Positions 8,219 to 18,277 are shown, counted from the first letter of the stretch. The stretch: 64,000 nt of DNA from Streptomyces hygroscopicus subsp. hygroscopicus (GCF_030269125.1 NZ_BSSM01000005.1:1-64000); one strand, 5' to 3'. Notes: generated by a model not told the origin, from the letters alone. Numbers and translations: made by a program.

Positions 8219-9322
8219 GTGACCGACGTAACCGGCGCGCCTGCTGATGTCCTGCACACCCTGTTCCACTCGGAGCAGGGCGGTCATGAGCAGGTCGTGC
8301 TCTGCCAGGACCGCGCCAGTGGCCTCAAGGCCGTGATCGCGCTCCACTCCACCGCTCTGGGCCCGGCCCTCGGCGGTACCCGTTTCTACCCGTACGCGAC
8401 CGAGGCCGAGGCCGTCGCCGACGCGCTCAACCTCGCGCGCGGGATGTCGTACAAGAACGCCATGGCCGGCCTGGACCACGGCGGCGGCAAGGCCGTGATC
8501 ATCGGCGACCCTGAGCGCGACAAGACCGAGGAGCTCCTCCTCGCGTACGGCCGGATGGTGGCCTCCCTCGGCGGTCGCTACGTCACCGCCTGCGACGTCG
8601 GCACCTACGTGGCCGACATGGACGTGGTGGCCCGCGCGTGCCGCTGGACCACCGGCCGCTCCCCGGAGAACGGCGGCGCCGGCGACTCCTCGGTGCTCAC
8701 CTCCTTCGGCGTCTACCAGAGCATGCGCGCCTGCGCCCAGCACCTGTGGGGGGACCCCTCGCTGCGCGACCGCACGGTCGGTGTCGCCGGGGTCGGCAAG
8801 GTCGGCCACCACCTGGTGCGCCACCTGCTGGACGAGGGCGCGAAGGTCGTGATCACGGACGTCCGCCCGGATGCCGTCCAGCGGATCCTCGACGAGCACG
8901 AGGGTGTGACGGCGGTCGCGGACACCGACGCGCTGATCCGCGTCGAGGGCCTGGACATCTACGCGCCCTGCGCGCTCGGCGGCGCGCTGAACGACGAGAC
9001 CGTGCCGGTGCTCACCGCCAAGGTGGTGTGCGGCGCGGCCAACAACCAGCTCGCCCACCCGGGCGTGGAGAAGGACCTCGCCGACCGCGGGATCCTCTAC
9101 GCGCCGGACTACGTGGTGAACGCGGGCGGGGTCATCCAGGTGGCCGACGAACTGCACGGGTTCGACTTCGAGCGGTGCAAGGCCAAGGCGGCGAAGATCT
9201 TCGACACCACGCTGGCCATATTCGCACGTGCGAAGGAAGACGGGATTCCGCCGGCCGCCGCGGCCGACCGGATCGCCGAGCAGCGGATGGCCGAGGCGCG
9301 CGCGGGCCGCACCGCTCGCTGA
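8219..9322 (+). CDS. vdh: Valine (leucine/phenylalanine-type) dehydrogenase
   Basis: The 367-residue protein oxidatively deaminates branched-chain amino acids to 2-oxo acids with NAD. This is the first step of valine catabolism and feeds acyl-CoA precursor pools. The substrate segment [19 protein letters not shown] has the two family lysines, K79 and K91. A GxGxxG Rossmann motif (GVGKVGHHL) lies near residue 190. The C-terminal stretch NNQLAHPG and NAGGVIQ are typical of Glu/Leu/Phe/Val dehydrogenases. GTG 8219 has AGGAG about 9 nt upstream. The length and sequence match Streptomyces Vdh closely. Confidence 0.93.
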   Translation: MTDVTGAPADVLHTLFHSEQGGHEQVVLCQDRASGLKAVIALHSTALGPALGGTRFYPYATEAEAVADALNLARGMSYKNAMAGLDHGGGKAVIIGDPERDKTEELLLAYGRMVASLGGRYVTACDVGTYVADMDVVARACRWTTGRSPENGGAGDSSVLTSFGVYQSMRACAQHLWGDPSLRDRTVGVAGVGKVGHHLVRHLLDEGAKVVITDVRPDAVQRILDEHEGVTAVADTDALIRVEGLDIYAPCALGGALNDETVPVLTAKVVCGAANNQLAHPGVEKDLADRGILYAPDYVVNAGGVIQVADELHGFDFERCKAKAAKIFDTTLAIFARAKEDGIPPAAAADRIAEQRMAEARAGRTAR

Positions 9323-9640
9323 ACCGGCCGCGCGCATGACTCGGCGCGCATGAACGCGTACACAGGAGCGGTACCCGCCGAGGACGGCTTAGAGAGAACT
9401 CTCACTTCCATCGGCGGGTCGTTCCCCGATAAGTGGTTAAAATCGCCACTGACCAGCGAGGACGGGGCGCCTCGAAGGTTCTGTGCACACGCGCGTGCTG
9501 CGGGCGACGTACCGTATGGGCGCGGGCTCAGGTACCGTGGAAGCCCTACGGACCGGCCTCTCCATGGAGAGTCCGATCCAGATCATGAACGCGTGTCAGA
9601 CTCTGGGGCCGTCGAGCCCCGTCACCGAGGGGGTCGAGCC
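9323..9640. other. vdh - DUF3073 intergenic region with nested hairpin
   Basis: The stretch holds a nested stem-loop at 9374-9418, with outer arms CCCGCCGA and TCGGCGGG and an inner GAGAGAACTCTC. It probably serves as the vdh 3' end. The rest presumably carries the DUF3073 promoter; no hexamers stand out. Confidence 0.45.
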
Positions 9641-9889
9641 ATGGGGCGCGGCCGGGCCAAGGCCAAGCAGACAAAGGTCGCCCGCCAGCTGAAGTACAAC
9701 AGCGGTGGGACTGACCTTTCACGTCTGGCCAGTGAACTGGGCGCATCAACTTCGAGCCAGCCGCCGAACGGCGAGCCGTTCGAGGACGATGACGAGGACG
9801 AGGACGACCTTTACTCCCGTTACGCCGACCTCTATGAGGACGACGACGACGAGGACGAGGGTCCCTCTCAACACCGTCGCGGCGCTTGA
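9641..9889 (+). CDS. DUF3073 family small acidic-tailed protein
   Basis: This 82-residue protein has a strongly basic N-terminus (MGRGRAKAKQTKVARQLKY) and a C-terminal half dominated by Asp and Glu with YSRYADLY between the acidic runs. The layout is characteristic of the actinobacterial DUF3073 family, whose function is unknown. The bipolar charge suggests binding to nucleic acid or a basic partner. GAGGGGG lies about 7 nt before ATG 9641. It is convergent with purM, and the two share a terminator. Confidence 0.85.
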   Translation: MGRGRAKAKQTKVARQLKYNSGGTDLSRLASELGASTSSQPPNGEPFEDDDEDEDDLYSRYADLYEDDDDEDEGPSQHRRGA

Positions 9890-9908
9890 CCTTGCACTGA
9901 GCACCAGT

Positions 9909-9935
9909 CCGGTCGGTGGCACAGCCACCGACCGG
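9909..9935. terminator. Bidirectional terminator between DUF3073 gene and purM
   Basis: A perfect 12-bp stem (CCGGTCGGTGGC and complement) with a 3-nt loop lies between two convergent genes. Confidence 0.8.
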
Positions 9936-9983
9936 CTTCTGTGCTACCCGCGAGCAGGTCCCGCGGGCACCACACCGTAGGCG

Positions 9984-11051
9984 TCAGTTCGCGTAGTCCC
10001 CCACCAGCTCCGCGCCGCTGTCCTTGTCGCCGCGCTCGGTGATCTCGCCGGCCACCCAGGCTTCGACGCCCCGGTCGGCCAGCGTCGCGAGGGCCACCTC
10101 GGTGGACTCCGCCGGGACGACCGCCATCATGCCGACGCCCATGTTCAGCGTCTTCTCCAGCTCCAGGCGCTCCACGTGCCCGGTCCTGCCGACCAGGTCG
10201 AAGATCGCGCCCGGGGTCCACGTGGCGCGGTCGACCACGGCGTGCAGGTCGTCCGGGATCACCCGGGCCAGGTTGGCCGCGAGCCCGCCGCCGGTGATGT
10301 GGCTGAAGGCGTGCACCTCGGCCGTGCGGGTCAGGGCCAGGCAGTCCAGCGAGTAGATCTTGGTGGGCTCCAGCAGCTCCTCGCCGAGGGTGCGGCCCAG
10401 CTCGGCCACCTCCGACTCGAGGGCGAGACCCGCCGTGTTCAGCAGGACGTGGCGGACCAGGGAGTACCCGTTCGAGTGAAGCCCGGAGGCCGCCATGGCG
10501 ATCACGGCGTCACCCTTGCGGATGCGATCCGCGCCGAGCAGCCGGTCGGCCTCCACGACGCCCGTACCGGCGCCGGCGACGTCGAAGTCGTCCTCACCGA
10601 GCAGACCCGGGTGTTCGGCCGTCTCGCCGCCCACCAGGGCGCAGCCGGCCAGCACACAGCCCTCCGCGATGCCCTTGACGATGGCGGCGACCCGCTCGGG
10701 GTGGACCTTGCCGACGCAGATGTAGTCGGTCATGAACAGCGGCTCGGCGCCGCACACCACGATGTCGTCCATGACCATGGCGACCAGGTCGTGGCCGATG
10801 GTGTCGTAGACGCCCATACGGCGGGCGACGTCCACCTTGGTGCCCACGCCGTCCGTGGCGGAGGCCAGGAGGGGCCGCTCGTAGCGCTTGAGGGCGGAGG
10901 CGTCGAAGAGCCCGGCGAAGCCGCCGAGGCCGCCCAGCACCTCGGGGCGCTGGGTCTTCTTCACCCACTCCTTCATCAGCTCGACGGCGCGGTCGCCCGC
11001 CTCGATGTCGACGCCCGCCGCTGCGTAGCTGGCACCAGTTGTCTCAGACAT
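9984..11051 (-). CDS. purM: Phosphoribosylformylglycinamidine cyclo-ligase (AIR synthetase)
   Basis: PurM closes the imidazole ring, converting FGAM and ATP to AIR in step 5 of purine synthesis. The 355-residue protein has the expected motifs: SYAAAGVDIEAGDRAVELMK at the N-terminus, LASATDGVGTK, the metal/ATP segment GHDLVAMVMDDIVVCGA and GGETAEHPG, with the AIRS C-terminal domain ending in an EITERGD-type strand. The start is ATG 11051. It lies 34 nt downstream of purF on the same strand, so the two are probably cotranscribed. Confidence 0.95.
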   Translation of the reverse strand: MSETTGASYAAAGVDIEAGDRAVELMKEWVKKTQRPEVLGGLGGFAGLFDASALKRYERPLLASATDGVGTKVDVARRMGVYDTIGHDLVAMVMDDIVVCGAEPLFMTDYICVGKVHPERVAAIVKGIAEGCVLAGCALVGGETAEHPGLLGEDDFDVAGAGTGVVEADRLLGADRIRKGDAVIAMAASGLHSNGYSLVRHVLLNTAGLALESEVAELGRTLGEELLEPTKIYSLDCLALTRTAEVHAFSHITGGGLAANLARVIPDDLHAVVDRATWTPGAIFDLVGRTGHVERLELEKTLNMGVGMMAVVPAESTEVALATLADRGVEAWVAGEITERGDKDSGAELVGDYAN

Positions 11052-11085
11052 GACTGTGAGAGCTTTCGTGTCGTACTGCGGGGTG

Positions 11086-12615
11086 TTACGGGCGGCGGAT
11101 CGCGTCGGCCGCGGCCGTCTCGGCCGGACCGGCCGCCAGCTCGGTCTCCAGCAGCTGCTTGCCGAGCAGCTCCGGATCCGGCAGTTCCATCGGGTACTCG
11201 CCGTCGAAGCAGGCGCGGCACAGGTTCGGCTTCGCGATGGTGGTCGCGTCGATCATGCCGTCGATGGAGATGTAGGCGAGCGAGTCGGCGCCGAGACTGG
11301 TGCCGATCTCGTCGATCGTCATGCCGTTGGCGATCAGCTCCGCGCGGGTGGCGAAGTCGATGCCGAAGAAGCAGGGCCACTTCACCGGCGGCGAGGAGAT
11401 GCGGATGTGCACCTCGGCGGCGCCCGCCTCGCGGAGCATGCGCACCAGGGCCCGCTGGGTGTTGCCGCGCACGATCGAGTCGTCCACGACCACCAGGCGC
11501 TTGCCCTTGATGACTTCCTTGAGCGGGTTCAGCTTCAGCCGGATGCCCAGCTGGCGGATGGTCTGCGAGGGCTGGATGAAGGTACGGCCCACATAGGCGT
11601 TCTTCACCAGTCCCGCGCCGAACGGGATGCCGGACGCCTCGGCGTAGCCGATGGCGGCCGGGGTGCCCGACTCCGGGGTCGCTATGACCAGGTCGGCCTC
11701 GACCGGGGCCTCCTTGGCGAGCCGGCGGCCCATCTCCACGCGGGAGAGGTACACGTTCCGGCCGGCGATGTCGGTGTCAGGGCGGGCCAGGTACACGTAC
11801 TCGAAGACACAGCCCTTTGGCTTTGCTTCCGCGAACCTGGAACTGCGGAGACCGTTCTCGTCGATGGCGACGAACTCGCCCGGCTCTATCTCGCGCACGA
11901 AGCTGGCGCCGCAGATGTCCAGGGCGGCGGACTCGGAGGCGACCACCCAGCCGCGCTCCAGGCGGCCGAGGACCAGCGGGCGGATGCCCTGGGGGTCACG
12001 GCCGGCGTAGAGGGTGTGCTCGTCCATGAAGACGAGCGAGAAGGCGCCCCGGACCTTCGGGAGGACCTGCTGGGCGGCCTCCTCGATGGTCAGCGGCTTG
12101 CCGTCCTCGTCGACCTGGGCGGCGAGCAGCGCCGTCAGCAGGTCGGTGTCGTTGGTGGCCGCGACCCGGGTGGAGCGGCTGTTGTTCTCGTTCGGGAGTT
12201 CGGCGACCATCGCGGCGAGCTGCGCCGTATTGACCAGGTTGCCGTTGTGGCCGAGCGCGATCGAGCCGTGCGCGGTGGCACGGAACGTCGGCTGGGCGTT
12301 CTCCCACACGGAGGCACCGGTGGTCGAGTAGCGGGCGTGTCCGACCGCGATATGACCCTGGAGTGATCCGAGAGAGGTCTCGTCGAAGACCTGGGAGACC
12401 AGGCCCATGTCCTTGAAGACGAGGATCTGGGAGCCATTGCTGACCGCGATTCCCGCGGATTCCTGACCCCGGTGCTGGAGGGCGTAGAGCCCGAAGTACG
12501 TGAGCTTTGCGACCTCTTCACCCGGAGCCCAGACACCGAAGACGCCACACGCGTCCTGGGGGCCTTTCTCACCGGGGAGCAGGTCGTGATTGAGTCGACC
12601 GTCACCACGTGGCAC
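11086..12615 (-). CDS. purF: Amidophosphoribosyltransferase
   Basis: PurF makes 5-phosphoribosylamine from PRPP and glutamine, the committed step of purine synthesis. The 509-residue protein has a short propeptide and then the nucleophile Cys23 in DACGVFGVW, as in B. subtilis-type enzymes that are processed and carry an iron-sulfur cluster. The type I phosphoribosyltransferase motif VVVDDSIVRGNT is clear. Cysteines near the C-terminus (PNLCRACFDGEYP) match the cluster-binding type. There is no Shine-Dalgarno sequence before GTG 12615. Instead TACACT lies 7 nt upstream, so the mRNA is probably leaderless. It is the first gene of a purF-purM set. Confidence 0.95.
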   Translation of the reverse strand: MPRGDGRLNHDLLPGEKGPQDACGVFGVWAPGEEVAKLTYFGLYALQHRGQESAGIAVSNGSQILVFKDMGLVSQVFDETSLGSLQGHIAVGHARYSTTGASVWENAQPTFRATAHGSIALGHNGNLVNTAQLAAMVAELPNENNSRSTRVAATNDTDLLTALLAAQVDEDGKPLTIEEAAQQVLPKVRGAFSLVFMDEHTLYAGRDPQGIRPLVLGRLERGWVVASESAALDICGASFVREIEPGEFVAIDENGLRSSRFAEAKPKGCVFEYVYLARPDTDIAGRNVYLSRVEMGRRLAKEAPVEADLVIATPESGTPAAIGYAEASGIPFGAGLVKNAYVGRTFIQPSQTIRQLGIRLKLNPLKEVIKGKRLVVVDDSIVRGNTQRALVRMLREAGAAEVHIRISSPPVKWPCFFGIDFATRAELIANGMTIDEIGTSLGADSLAYISIDGMIDATTIAKPNLCRACFDGEYPMELPDPELLGKQLLETELAAGPAETAAADAIRRP

Positions 12616-12622
12616 AGCACCG

Positions 12623-12628
12623 AGTGTA
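12623..12628 (-). promoter_or_regulatory. Candidate -10 of purF, leaderless layout
   Basis: TACACT on the minus strand is followed by 7 nt and then the GTG start, which places transcription initiation at or next to the start codon. Confidence 0.5.
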
Positions 12629-12818
12629 GGCGAGGTCGACCACTGGTCCGAATTGGGGATACGCGGTCGTAACGGACGGGTGGTTTACGGATCACCTTGT
12701 CGGTTTCCTTGTTTCCGCAGGTCAGCGCGGCGTGTCCGCCGGTGGGCGGGGTTCCGCTCGGCGCGTCGCGGCCGTTCGCGGGGCGGTTTGGCCGTATGCG
12801 TGAGTGAGGTGTCGCACA

Positions 12819-13265
12819 TCATTCGGGCGTGCTGCGGGTGAGGTTGACGTGATCTCCGTGACCCGTGGTGAGCGTGAGGGCGCCGTGCTCGGCCCTGCCG
12901 GTGAGCGAGTGGCCGCCGAGCAGTCCCCCGAGCAGCCGCTCGAACGCCATCCGGGCACGGTCGCAGGCCATCTTGGTGGTGCGGAGTTCCCCGAAGGTGA
13001 CGCGGTCGCCGTGGAGGGCGACCGGGGCGCTGAAGGTGTTGCAGCCGAGGTTGCCGGCGGCGGTTCCGCGCGCGTCGATACGGAGGCGGGCGGACGCGGG
13101 CGCGGCATGCGTCGTTCCGTCCGCGACGACGCTCACGACGCGCCACTCGACACCGGTCAGGGGTTCGTCGACGGTCACCGCTCCACTGTGCGCGGGAGCG
13201 GCGCCACAAGCCACCGCCAGGGGCACGAGGAGCGCGAGACCTGCGGCCGTTCTGTGCCGTTTCAT
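12819..13265 (-). CDS. META-domain lipoprotein
   Basis: This 148-residue protein starts with a basic n-region and a hydrophobic stretch ending in LAVAC, giving a lipobox with Cys20. It should therefore be exported and lipid-anchored. The mature part has the META/HslJ fold signature NLGCNTFSAPV near the middle, followed by the TKMAC strand typical of the family. META proteins are beta-rich and often linked to heat or envelope stress; no enzymatic role is known. The gene sits upstream of purF on the same strand with a 200-bp gap, so it is probably separate. Confidence 0.8.
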   Translation of the reverse strand: MKRHRTAAGLALLVPLAVACGAAPAHSGAVTVDEPLTGVEWRVVSVVADGTTHAAPASARLRIDARGTAAGNLGCNTFSAPVALHGDRVTFGELRTTKMACDRARMAFERLLGGLLGGHSLTGRAEHGALTLTTGHGDHVNLTRSTPE

Positions 13266-13301
13266 ACCGGTACGACGATGCGGCGCGCCCCCCCGGTTCC
13301 C

Positions 13302-14099
13302 TCAGGACATGACCGGCAGCAGCCCCCCGATGTCGGCCCGCTCCCCGCTCGCGCTGACCTCGGCCGCGTCCACCGCGTCCTGCCATCCGACCCGCCCGGT
13401 GGCAAGGCGGATCCAGGTCAGCGGATCGGTCTCCACCACGTTGGGCGGGGTGCCCCGGGTGTGCCGGGGCCCCTCGACGCACTGCACCACGGCGTACGGC
13501 GGCACGCGCACCTCCGTGGACCCCCCGGGCGCCTTCACCGCGAGCGCGTCGGCGAGCAGCCGGGTCGTGGCGGCGAGCGCCTGCCGGTCGTACGACACGT
13601 CCAGCCCCGGTACGGCGGCGTTGAGGTCGTCGGTGTGCACGACGAGTTCGACGGCGCGGGTGACGAGGTAGTCGTCCAGGGAGAGGGCGCCGGCGTTGGT
13701 GCGCAGCAGCCGGCTGCCGGGATGCTCGGCGAGAAGGCCGCGCAGGGAGGCGTCGACGTCCGCCAGGTAGGCGTCCAGGTCGGGATGCTCGGCGGTGAGT
13801 TCCCTGGTGAACGCGTCGATGACCGCGGAGCTGGCGGAGGTCGCGAACGGCCAGTCGAGCAGCACGGCATCCGCCGTGCCCGGCGCGGGCTGCTCCACCG
13901 CCCGGTGCACGGCGCTCACCGCCATGCCGATGTGCACCACCAACTCCCGTACGGTCCAGTCCCCGAGCCGGGTGGGCCCCGCCAACCGCTCCTCACCGAG
14001 CGTGCGTACGGCATCCCGCACCACGCCCAACTGATCGAGGACCGCGGCACGGATCCGGACGGGGTCGTACGTACGGGCACGCTTCTTGGCGGGGGGCAT
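13302..14099 (-). CDS. Maleylpyruvate isomerase/DinB-like mycothiol-dependent family protein
   Basis: This 265-residue cytosolic protein has a DinB-type helical N-terminal half with the motif LGDWTVRELVVHIGM. A second half containing RAVELVVHTDDLN and a C-terminal sterol-carrier-like segment follows. This architecture matches the actinobacterial TIGR03083 / maleylpyruvate isomerase N-terminal family, whose metal-site histidines fall in the WTVRELVVH and VELVVH motifs. Members are thought to use mycothiol, but the substrate here is unknown. ATG 14099 follows the purL terminator region. It runs in the same direction as the META gene, 36 nt away. Confidence 0.65.
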   Translation of the reverse strand: MPPAKKRARTYDPVRIRAAVLDQLGVVRDAVRTLGEERLAGPTRLGDWTVRELVVHIGMAVSAVHRAVEQPAPGTADAVLLDWPFATSASSAVIDAFTRELTAEHPDLDAYLADVDASLRGLLAEHPGSRLLRTNAGALSLDDYLVTRAVELVVHTDDLNAAVPGLDVSYDRQALAATTRLLADALAVKAPGGSTEVRVPPYAVVQCVEGPRHTRGTPPNVVETDPLTWIRLATGRVGWQDAVDAAEVSASGERADIGGLLPVMS

Positions 14100-14196
14100 G
14101 GGGGCGAGCCTATGCGGCGTGGTCCCCCGGGACGACGCATTTCGGCCCGCGGTCGCGCCGCGGGGGCACGCCGGGTGGGCCTTCCGGTGCCGGCAC

Positions 14197-14243
14197 ACCC
14201 CGGGGCCCCGTCCGCCGCAGCTCGACGGACGGGGCCCCGGGGT
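14197..14243 (-). terminator. Very strong hairpin after purL
   Basis: A perfect 18-bp stem (ACCCCGGGGCCCCGTCCG and complement) with an 11-nt loop begins 11 nt after the purL stop. It closes the purSQL operon. Confidence 0.85.
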
Positions 14244-14253
14244 GCCGCCGCGC

Positions 14254-16512
14254 CTATGCCAGCAGCGAGGGAATCGTGCCCTCGTGGGCCTCGCGCAGGG
14301 TGGCGAGGGGGAGGGCGAACTCGCCCTGGACCTCCACCGAGTCGCCGTCCACGACGCCGATGCGGGTGGCCGGGAGGCCGCGCGCGCCGCACATGTCGTT
14401 GAAGCGGACCTCCTCCGAGCGGGGCACGGCCACCAGGGCGCGGCCCGCGGACTCGGAGAGGAGGAAGGTGAAGGCGTCCAGGCCGTCGGGGACGACGAGG
14501 CGGGCACCCTTGTCGCCCAGCAGGGCCGACTCGACCACGGCCTGGATCAGACCGCCGTCGGAGAGGTCGTGCGCGGAGTCGATCATCCCGTCGCGGGAGG
14601 CGGAGATCAGGATCTCGGCCAGCAGCCGCTCGCGCTCCAGGTCGACCGCCGGAGGCATGCCGCCCAGGTGGTCGTGGATTACCTGGGACCAGGCCGAGCC
14701 GCCGAACTCCTCGCGGGTGTCACCGAGGAGGTAGAGCAGCTGGCCCTCCTCCTGGAAGGCGACCGGGGTGCGGCGGGCGACGTCGTCGATCACACCGAGC
14801 ACGGCCACGACCGGGGTCGGGTGGATCGCCGCCTCGCCCGTCTGGTTGTAGAGGGAGACGTTGCCGCCGGTGACCGGCGTGCCGAGCTGCAGACAGCCGT
14901 CCGCGAGGCCACGTACCGCCTCCGCGAACTGCCACATGACCGCCGGGTCCTCGGGCGAACCGAAGTTCAGGCAGTCCGAGACGGCCAGCGGCTTCGCGCC
15001 CGTCGTGGCCACGTTCCGGTACGCCTCGGCGAGGGCCAGCTGGGCGCCGGTGTACGGGTCCAGCTTGGCGTAGCGGCCGTTGCCGTCCGTCGCGATGGCG
15101 ACGCCGAGGCCGGTCTCCTCGTCCACGCGGATCATGCCCGAGTCCTCGGGCTGCGCCAGCACCGTGTTGCCCTGCACGAAGTGGTCGTACTGCTGCGTGA
15201 TCCACTTCTTGGACGCCTGGTTCGGGGACGCGACGAGCTTGAGGACCTGGTCCTTCAGCTCCTCGGAAGTCGCCGGACGCGGCAGCTTGTTCGCGTCGTC
15301 CGCCTGCAGCTCGTCCTGCCAGGAGGGGCGCGCGTACGGGCGCTCGTAGACCGGGCCGTCGTGCGCGACCGTGCGCGGGTCGACGTCCACGATCTTCCCG
15401 CCGTGCCAGAAGATCTCCAGGCGGTCGCCGTCGGTCACCTCACCGATGACCGTGGCGATGACGTCCCACTTCTCGCAGATCTGGAGGAAGCGCTCGACCT
15501 TCTCCGGCTCCACGACCGCGCACATCCGCTCCTGCGACTCGCTCATGAGGATTTCCTCGGGAGACAGGGTCGAGTCGCGCAGCGGTACGTCGTCCAGGGT
15601 CACGCGCATGCCGCCGGAACCGTTGGACGCCAGCTCGCTGGTCGCGCAGGAGAGGCCGGCCGCGCCCAGGTCCTGGATGCCGACGACCAGCTTCTCCCGG
15701 AACGCCTCCAGGGTGCACTCGATGAGGAGCTTCTCCTGGAAGGGGTCGCCGACCTGGACGGCGGGGCGCTTCGAGGGCTTCGCGTCGTCGAAGGTCTCGG
15801 ACGCCAGGATCGACGCGCCGCCGATGCCGTCGCCGCCGGTCCGGGCGCCGTACAGGATGACCTGGTTGCCCGCGCCGGAGGCCTTGGCGAGGTGGATGTC
15901 CTCGTGCCGCATCACACCGATGGCACCGGCGTTGACCAGCGGGTTGCCCTGGTAGCAGGCGTCGAAGACGACCTCGCCGCCGATGTTGGGCAGGCCCAGG
16001 CAGTTGCCGTAGCCGCCGATGCCCGCGACCACGCCCGGCAGGACGCGCTTGGTGTCGGGGTGGTCGGCGGCGCCGAAGCGCAGCGGGTCGACGACCGCGA
16101 CCGGGCGGGCGCCCATCGCGATGATGTCGCGGACGATGCCGCCGACGCCCGTGGCCGCGCCCTGGTAGGGCTCCACGTACGAGGGGTGGTTGTGCGACTC
16201 CACCTTGAAGGTGACGGCGTACCCCTGGCCGACGTCCACCACGCCGGCGTTCTCGCCGATGCCGACGAGCAGCGCGTCCGACTCGGGCGCCTTCTCGCCG
16301 AACTGGCGCAGGTGGACCTTGGAGGACTTGTACGAGCAGTGCTCGGACCACATGACCGAGTACATGGCGAGTTCCGCGCCGGTCGGGCGGCGACCGAGGA
16401 TCTCCACCACCCGCTCGTACTCGTCCTTCTTCAGGCCGAGTTCGGCCCAGGGCAGCTCGACGTCGGGGGTCGCGGCCGCGTGCTCGACCGTGTCCAGAGG
16501 CGTCCGGCTCAT
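14254..16512 (-). CDS. purL: Phosphoribosylformylglycinamidine synthase subunit PurL
   Basis: This small-type PurL (752 residues) converts FGAR, glutamine and ATP to FGAM together with PurQ and PurS. Characteristic segments are [16 protein letters not shown] near the N-terminus, [20 protein letters not shown], the [14 protein letters not shown] region and a second AIRS-like half with [13 protein letters not shown] 16512 overlaps the purQ stop by 4 nt (ATGA), so translation is coupled. The short form lacks the fused glutaminase of the large E. coli enzyme, which PurQ supplies here. Confidence 0.96.
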   Translation of the reverse strand: MSRTPLDTVEHAAATPDVELPWAELGLKKDEYERVVEILGRRPTGAELAMYSVMWSEHCSYKSSKVHLRQFGEKAPESDALLVGIGENAGVVDVGQGYAVTFKVESHNHPSYVEPYQGAATGVGGIVRDIIAMGARPVAVVDPLRFGAADHPDTKRVLPGVVAGIGGYGNCLGLPNIGGEVVFDACYQGNPLVNAGAIGVMRHEDIHLAKASGAGNQVILYGARTGGDGIGGASILASETFDDAKPSKRPAVQVGDPFQEKLLIECTLEAFREKLVVGIQDLGAAGLSCATSELASNGSGGMRVTLDDVPLRDSTLSPEEILMSESQERMCAVVEPEKVERFLQICEKWDVIATVIGEVTDGDRLEIFWHGGKIVDVDPRTVAHDGPVYERPYARPSWQDELQADDANKLPRPATSEELKDQVLKLVASPNQASKKWITQQYDHFVQGNTVLAQPEDSGMIRVDEETGLGVAIATDGNGRYAKLDPYTGAQLALAEAYRNVATTGAKPLAVSDCLNFGSPEDPAVMWQFAEAVRGLADGCLQLGTPVTGGNVSLYNQTGEAAIHPTPVVAVLGVIDDVARRTPVAFQEEGQLLYLLGDTREEFGGSAWSQVIHDHLGGMPPAVDLERERLLAEILISASRDGMIDSAHDLSDGGLIQAVVESALLGDKGARLVVPDGLDAFTFLLSESAGRALVAVPRSEEVRFNDMCGARGLPATRIGVVDGDSVEVQGEFALPLATLREAHEGTIPSLLA

Positions 16513-17189
16513 GCGTTGACCAGCTTCTTGAGGATCGAGGTGAAGAAGGGGAGGCCGTCGGTACGGCCCGAACCGATCAGCGGCTCGACGGCGTGCTCGG
16601 GGTGCGGCATCAGGCCGACGACGTTGCCGGCCTCGTTGGTGACCCCGGCGATGTCGTTGAGCGAGCCGTTCGGGTTGAAGTCGACGTAGCGGAAGACGAC
16701 ACGGCCCTCCGCCTCCAGCTTGTCGAGCGTGTACGGGTCGGCGACGTACCGGCCGTCCATGTTCTTCAGCGGGATGTGGATCTCCTGGCCCCGGCGGTAG
16801 TCGCCGGTCCAGGCCGTCTCCGCGTTCTCCACCCGCAGCTTCTGGTCGCGGCAGATGAAGTGGAGGTGGTCGTTGCCCAGCATCGCGCCCGGGAGGAGGT
16901 GCGCCTCGGTGAGGACCTGGAAGCCGTTGCAGATACCGAGGACCGGAAGACCGGCCTTCGCCTGCTCGATGACCGTGTCCATGACCGGCGAGAAGCGGGA
17001 GATGGCCCCGGCGCGCAGATAGTCGCCGTAGGAGAAACCGCCGGGCAGGACCACGGCGTCGACCTGCCTGAGGTCCTTGTCCTTGTGCCACAGGGCGACC
17101 GGTTCGGCGCCCGCGAGACGGATCGCGCGCTGCGTGTCCCGGTCGTCCAGGCTTCCGGGGAAAGTGACGACGCCAATACGAGCGGTCAC
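16509..17189 (-). CDS. purQ: Phosphoribosylformylglycinamidine synthase glutaminase subunit PurQ
   Basis: PurQ is the class I glutamine amidotransferase subunit (226 residues) that delivers ammonia to PurL. The nucleophile is Cys87 in LGICNGFQ, and the His/Glu pair is H196/E198 in MPHPEHA. The GTG start at 17189 overlaps the purS stop by 4 nt, and its own stop overlaps the purL start by 4 nt. This gives tight translational coupling suited to a stoichiometric complex. Confidence 0.96.
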   Translation of the reverse strand: MTARIGVVTFPGSLDDRDTQRAIRLAGAEPVALWHKDKDLRQVDAVVLPGGFSYGDYLRAGAISRFSPVMDTVIEQAKAGLPVLGICNGFQVLTEAHLLPGAMLGNDHLHFICRDQKLRVENAETAWTGDYRRGQEIHIPLKNMDGRYVADPYTLDKLEAEGRVVFRYVDFNPNGSLNDIAGVTNEAGNVVGLMPHPEHAVEPLIGSGRTDGLPFFTSILKKLVNA

Positions 17190-17458
17190 TTGGCCGCCTC
17201 CTCGACTTCCGCGCCCTCTTCCACCTTGACGGTGAAGTCCTCGATCACGGTGTTGGCAAGGAAGGATTCCGCGAGATCGTGGATGCGGGCGAGGGCGGCC
17301 TCGTCGACCGGCCCGTCAACTTCCAGTTCGAAACGCTTTCCCTGGCGGACGTCCGAGATCCCTTCGAAACCCAGGCGCGGCAGCGCACGCTGGACCGCCT
17401 GGCCCTGGGGGTCGAGGATCTCCGGCTTGAGCATGACGTCGACTACGACGCGTGCCAC
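17186..17458 (-). CDS. purS: Phosphoribosylformylglycinamidine synthase subunit PurS
   Basis: PurS is the small bridging subunit (90 residues) needed for PurL-PurQ assembly. It begins [19 protein letters not shown] and ends in an acidic/lysine tail. GTG 17458 is preferred to an in-frame GTG two codons upstream, because GGGAG lies 5 nt before it and would overlap the upstream choice. It is the first gene of the purSQL operon and is divergent from lsr2 across about 300 bp. Confidence 0.93.
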   Translation of the reverse strand: MARVVVDVMLKPEILDPQGQAVQRALPRLGFEGISDVRQGKRFELEVDGPVDEAALARIHDLAESFLANTVIEDFTVKVEEGAEVEEAAK

Positions 17459-17767
17459 TGGCACTCCCGGTGTGTGGTGCTGAGCAGGTTCCTTCAGACT
17501 ACCCGCACAAAATTTCTACGCGAGTAGAGTTGGAGGAATCTACGTGAGGCGCATCACGATCGGGTGTCGGAGCCCTACCGTCGTGAAAAGTTCTGGGAAA
17601 GTTCGACACGCCGCCCGCAACCGCTATTGCGTTCGGACACGCGGACGGATTTAGTCGGGCTTCACTTTGCATTGCCGGGCACTGTACAAATGAATTGGCA
17701 ATAGCCGATACTCGGCACGTCAACGCGGTGAGCTGTATCGACGTGCCGCACGAAGGGACCGATATTC
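17459..17767. other. purS - lsr2 divergent regulatory region
   Basis: This region of about 300 bases is AT-richer than its surroundings, which would suit Lsr2 binding. It contains a direct repeat TCTACGCGAG / TCTACGTGAG (17515-17524 and 17539-17548, 24-bp period) near the purS side. On the lsr2 side, CGGCACGT and ACGTGCCG (17713-17720, 17741-17748) form an inverted repeat. A candidate purS -10 (TAGTCT, minus strand) lies near 17495-17500. No gene is present. Confidence 0.5.
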
Positions 17768-18085
17768 GTGGCGCAAAAGGTCGTGGTCACTCTCTTTGAC
17801 GACATCGACGGCTCGGAAGCGGCGGAAACGATCGCCTTCGGACTCGACGGCAAGTCGTACGAGATCGACCTGAACGAAACCAACGCCAAGAAACTGCGCA
17901 AGGCGCTCGCGCCCTACGTCGAGGCCGGCCGCAAGCGGTCGCGCTCCGGCAAGGCGTACAAGCAGACCGAGGTGGCCCCCGACCCGGCGGCCGTGCGCGC
18001 CTGGGCCCAGGCCAACAAGATGGACGTGCCCGCGCGCGGCCGCATCCCCAAGAAGGTCTACGAGGCGTTCAGCGCCGCGCAGTGA
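17768..18085 (+). CDS. lsr2: Lsr2-type nucleoid-associated xenogeneic silencer
   Basis: The protein has 105 residues: an N-terminal beta-rich dimerisation/oligomerisation domain (AQKVVVTLFDDIDGSEA), a basic linker, and a C-terminal DNA-binding domain with the AT-hook-like RGR at residues 90-92 (PARGRIPKKV). Lsr2 coats AT-rich DNA and silences horizontally acquired genes and secondary-metabolism clusters in Streptomyces. GTG 17768 has GAAGGGA about 9 nt upstream. The AT-rich upstream region suggests autoregulation. Confidence 0.95.
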   Translation: MAQKVVVTLFDDIDGSEAAETIAFGLDGKSYEIDLNETNAKKLRKALAPYVEAGRKRSRSGKAYKQTEVAPDPAAVRAWAQANKMDVPARGRIPKKVYEAFSAAQ

Positions 18086-18195
18086 GGCGCCCGGCCCCAC
18101 CTGGAAGGGCGGCGATCCAGGGCCCGCCGACGGGTCCTGGAGGCCGTGCGTGCGGTCCGTCCGGGGGCGCGTGGACGGCCGGCGGGGGAACCGAC

Positions 18196-18226
18196 TTGCG
18201 CTACCCCCCTGTTGATCAGCTAATGT
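18196..18226 (+). promoter_or_regulatory. Candidate promoter of tRNA-Gly(TCC)
   Basis: TTGCGC and TAATGT, spaced 19 nt apart, end about 52 nt before the tRNA. Confidence 0.4.
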
Positions 18227-18277
18227 CTGGGACACGCCGAGGGGCGAGGCCGAAAGGGCCGAAACCCCGAGGATCAC

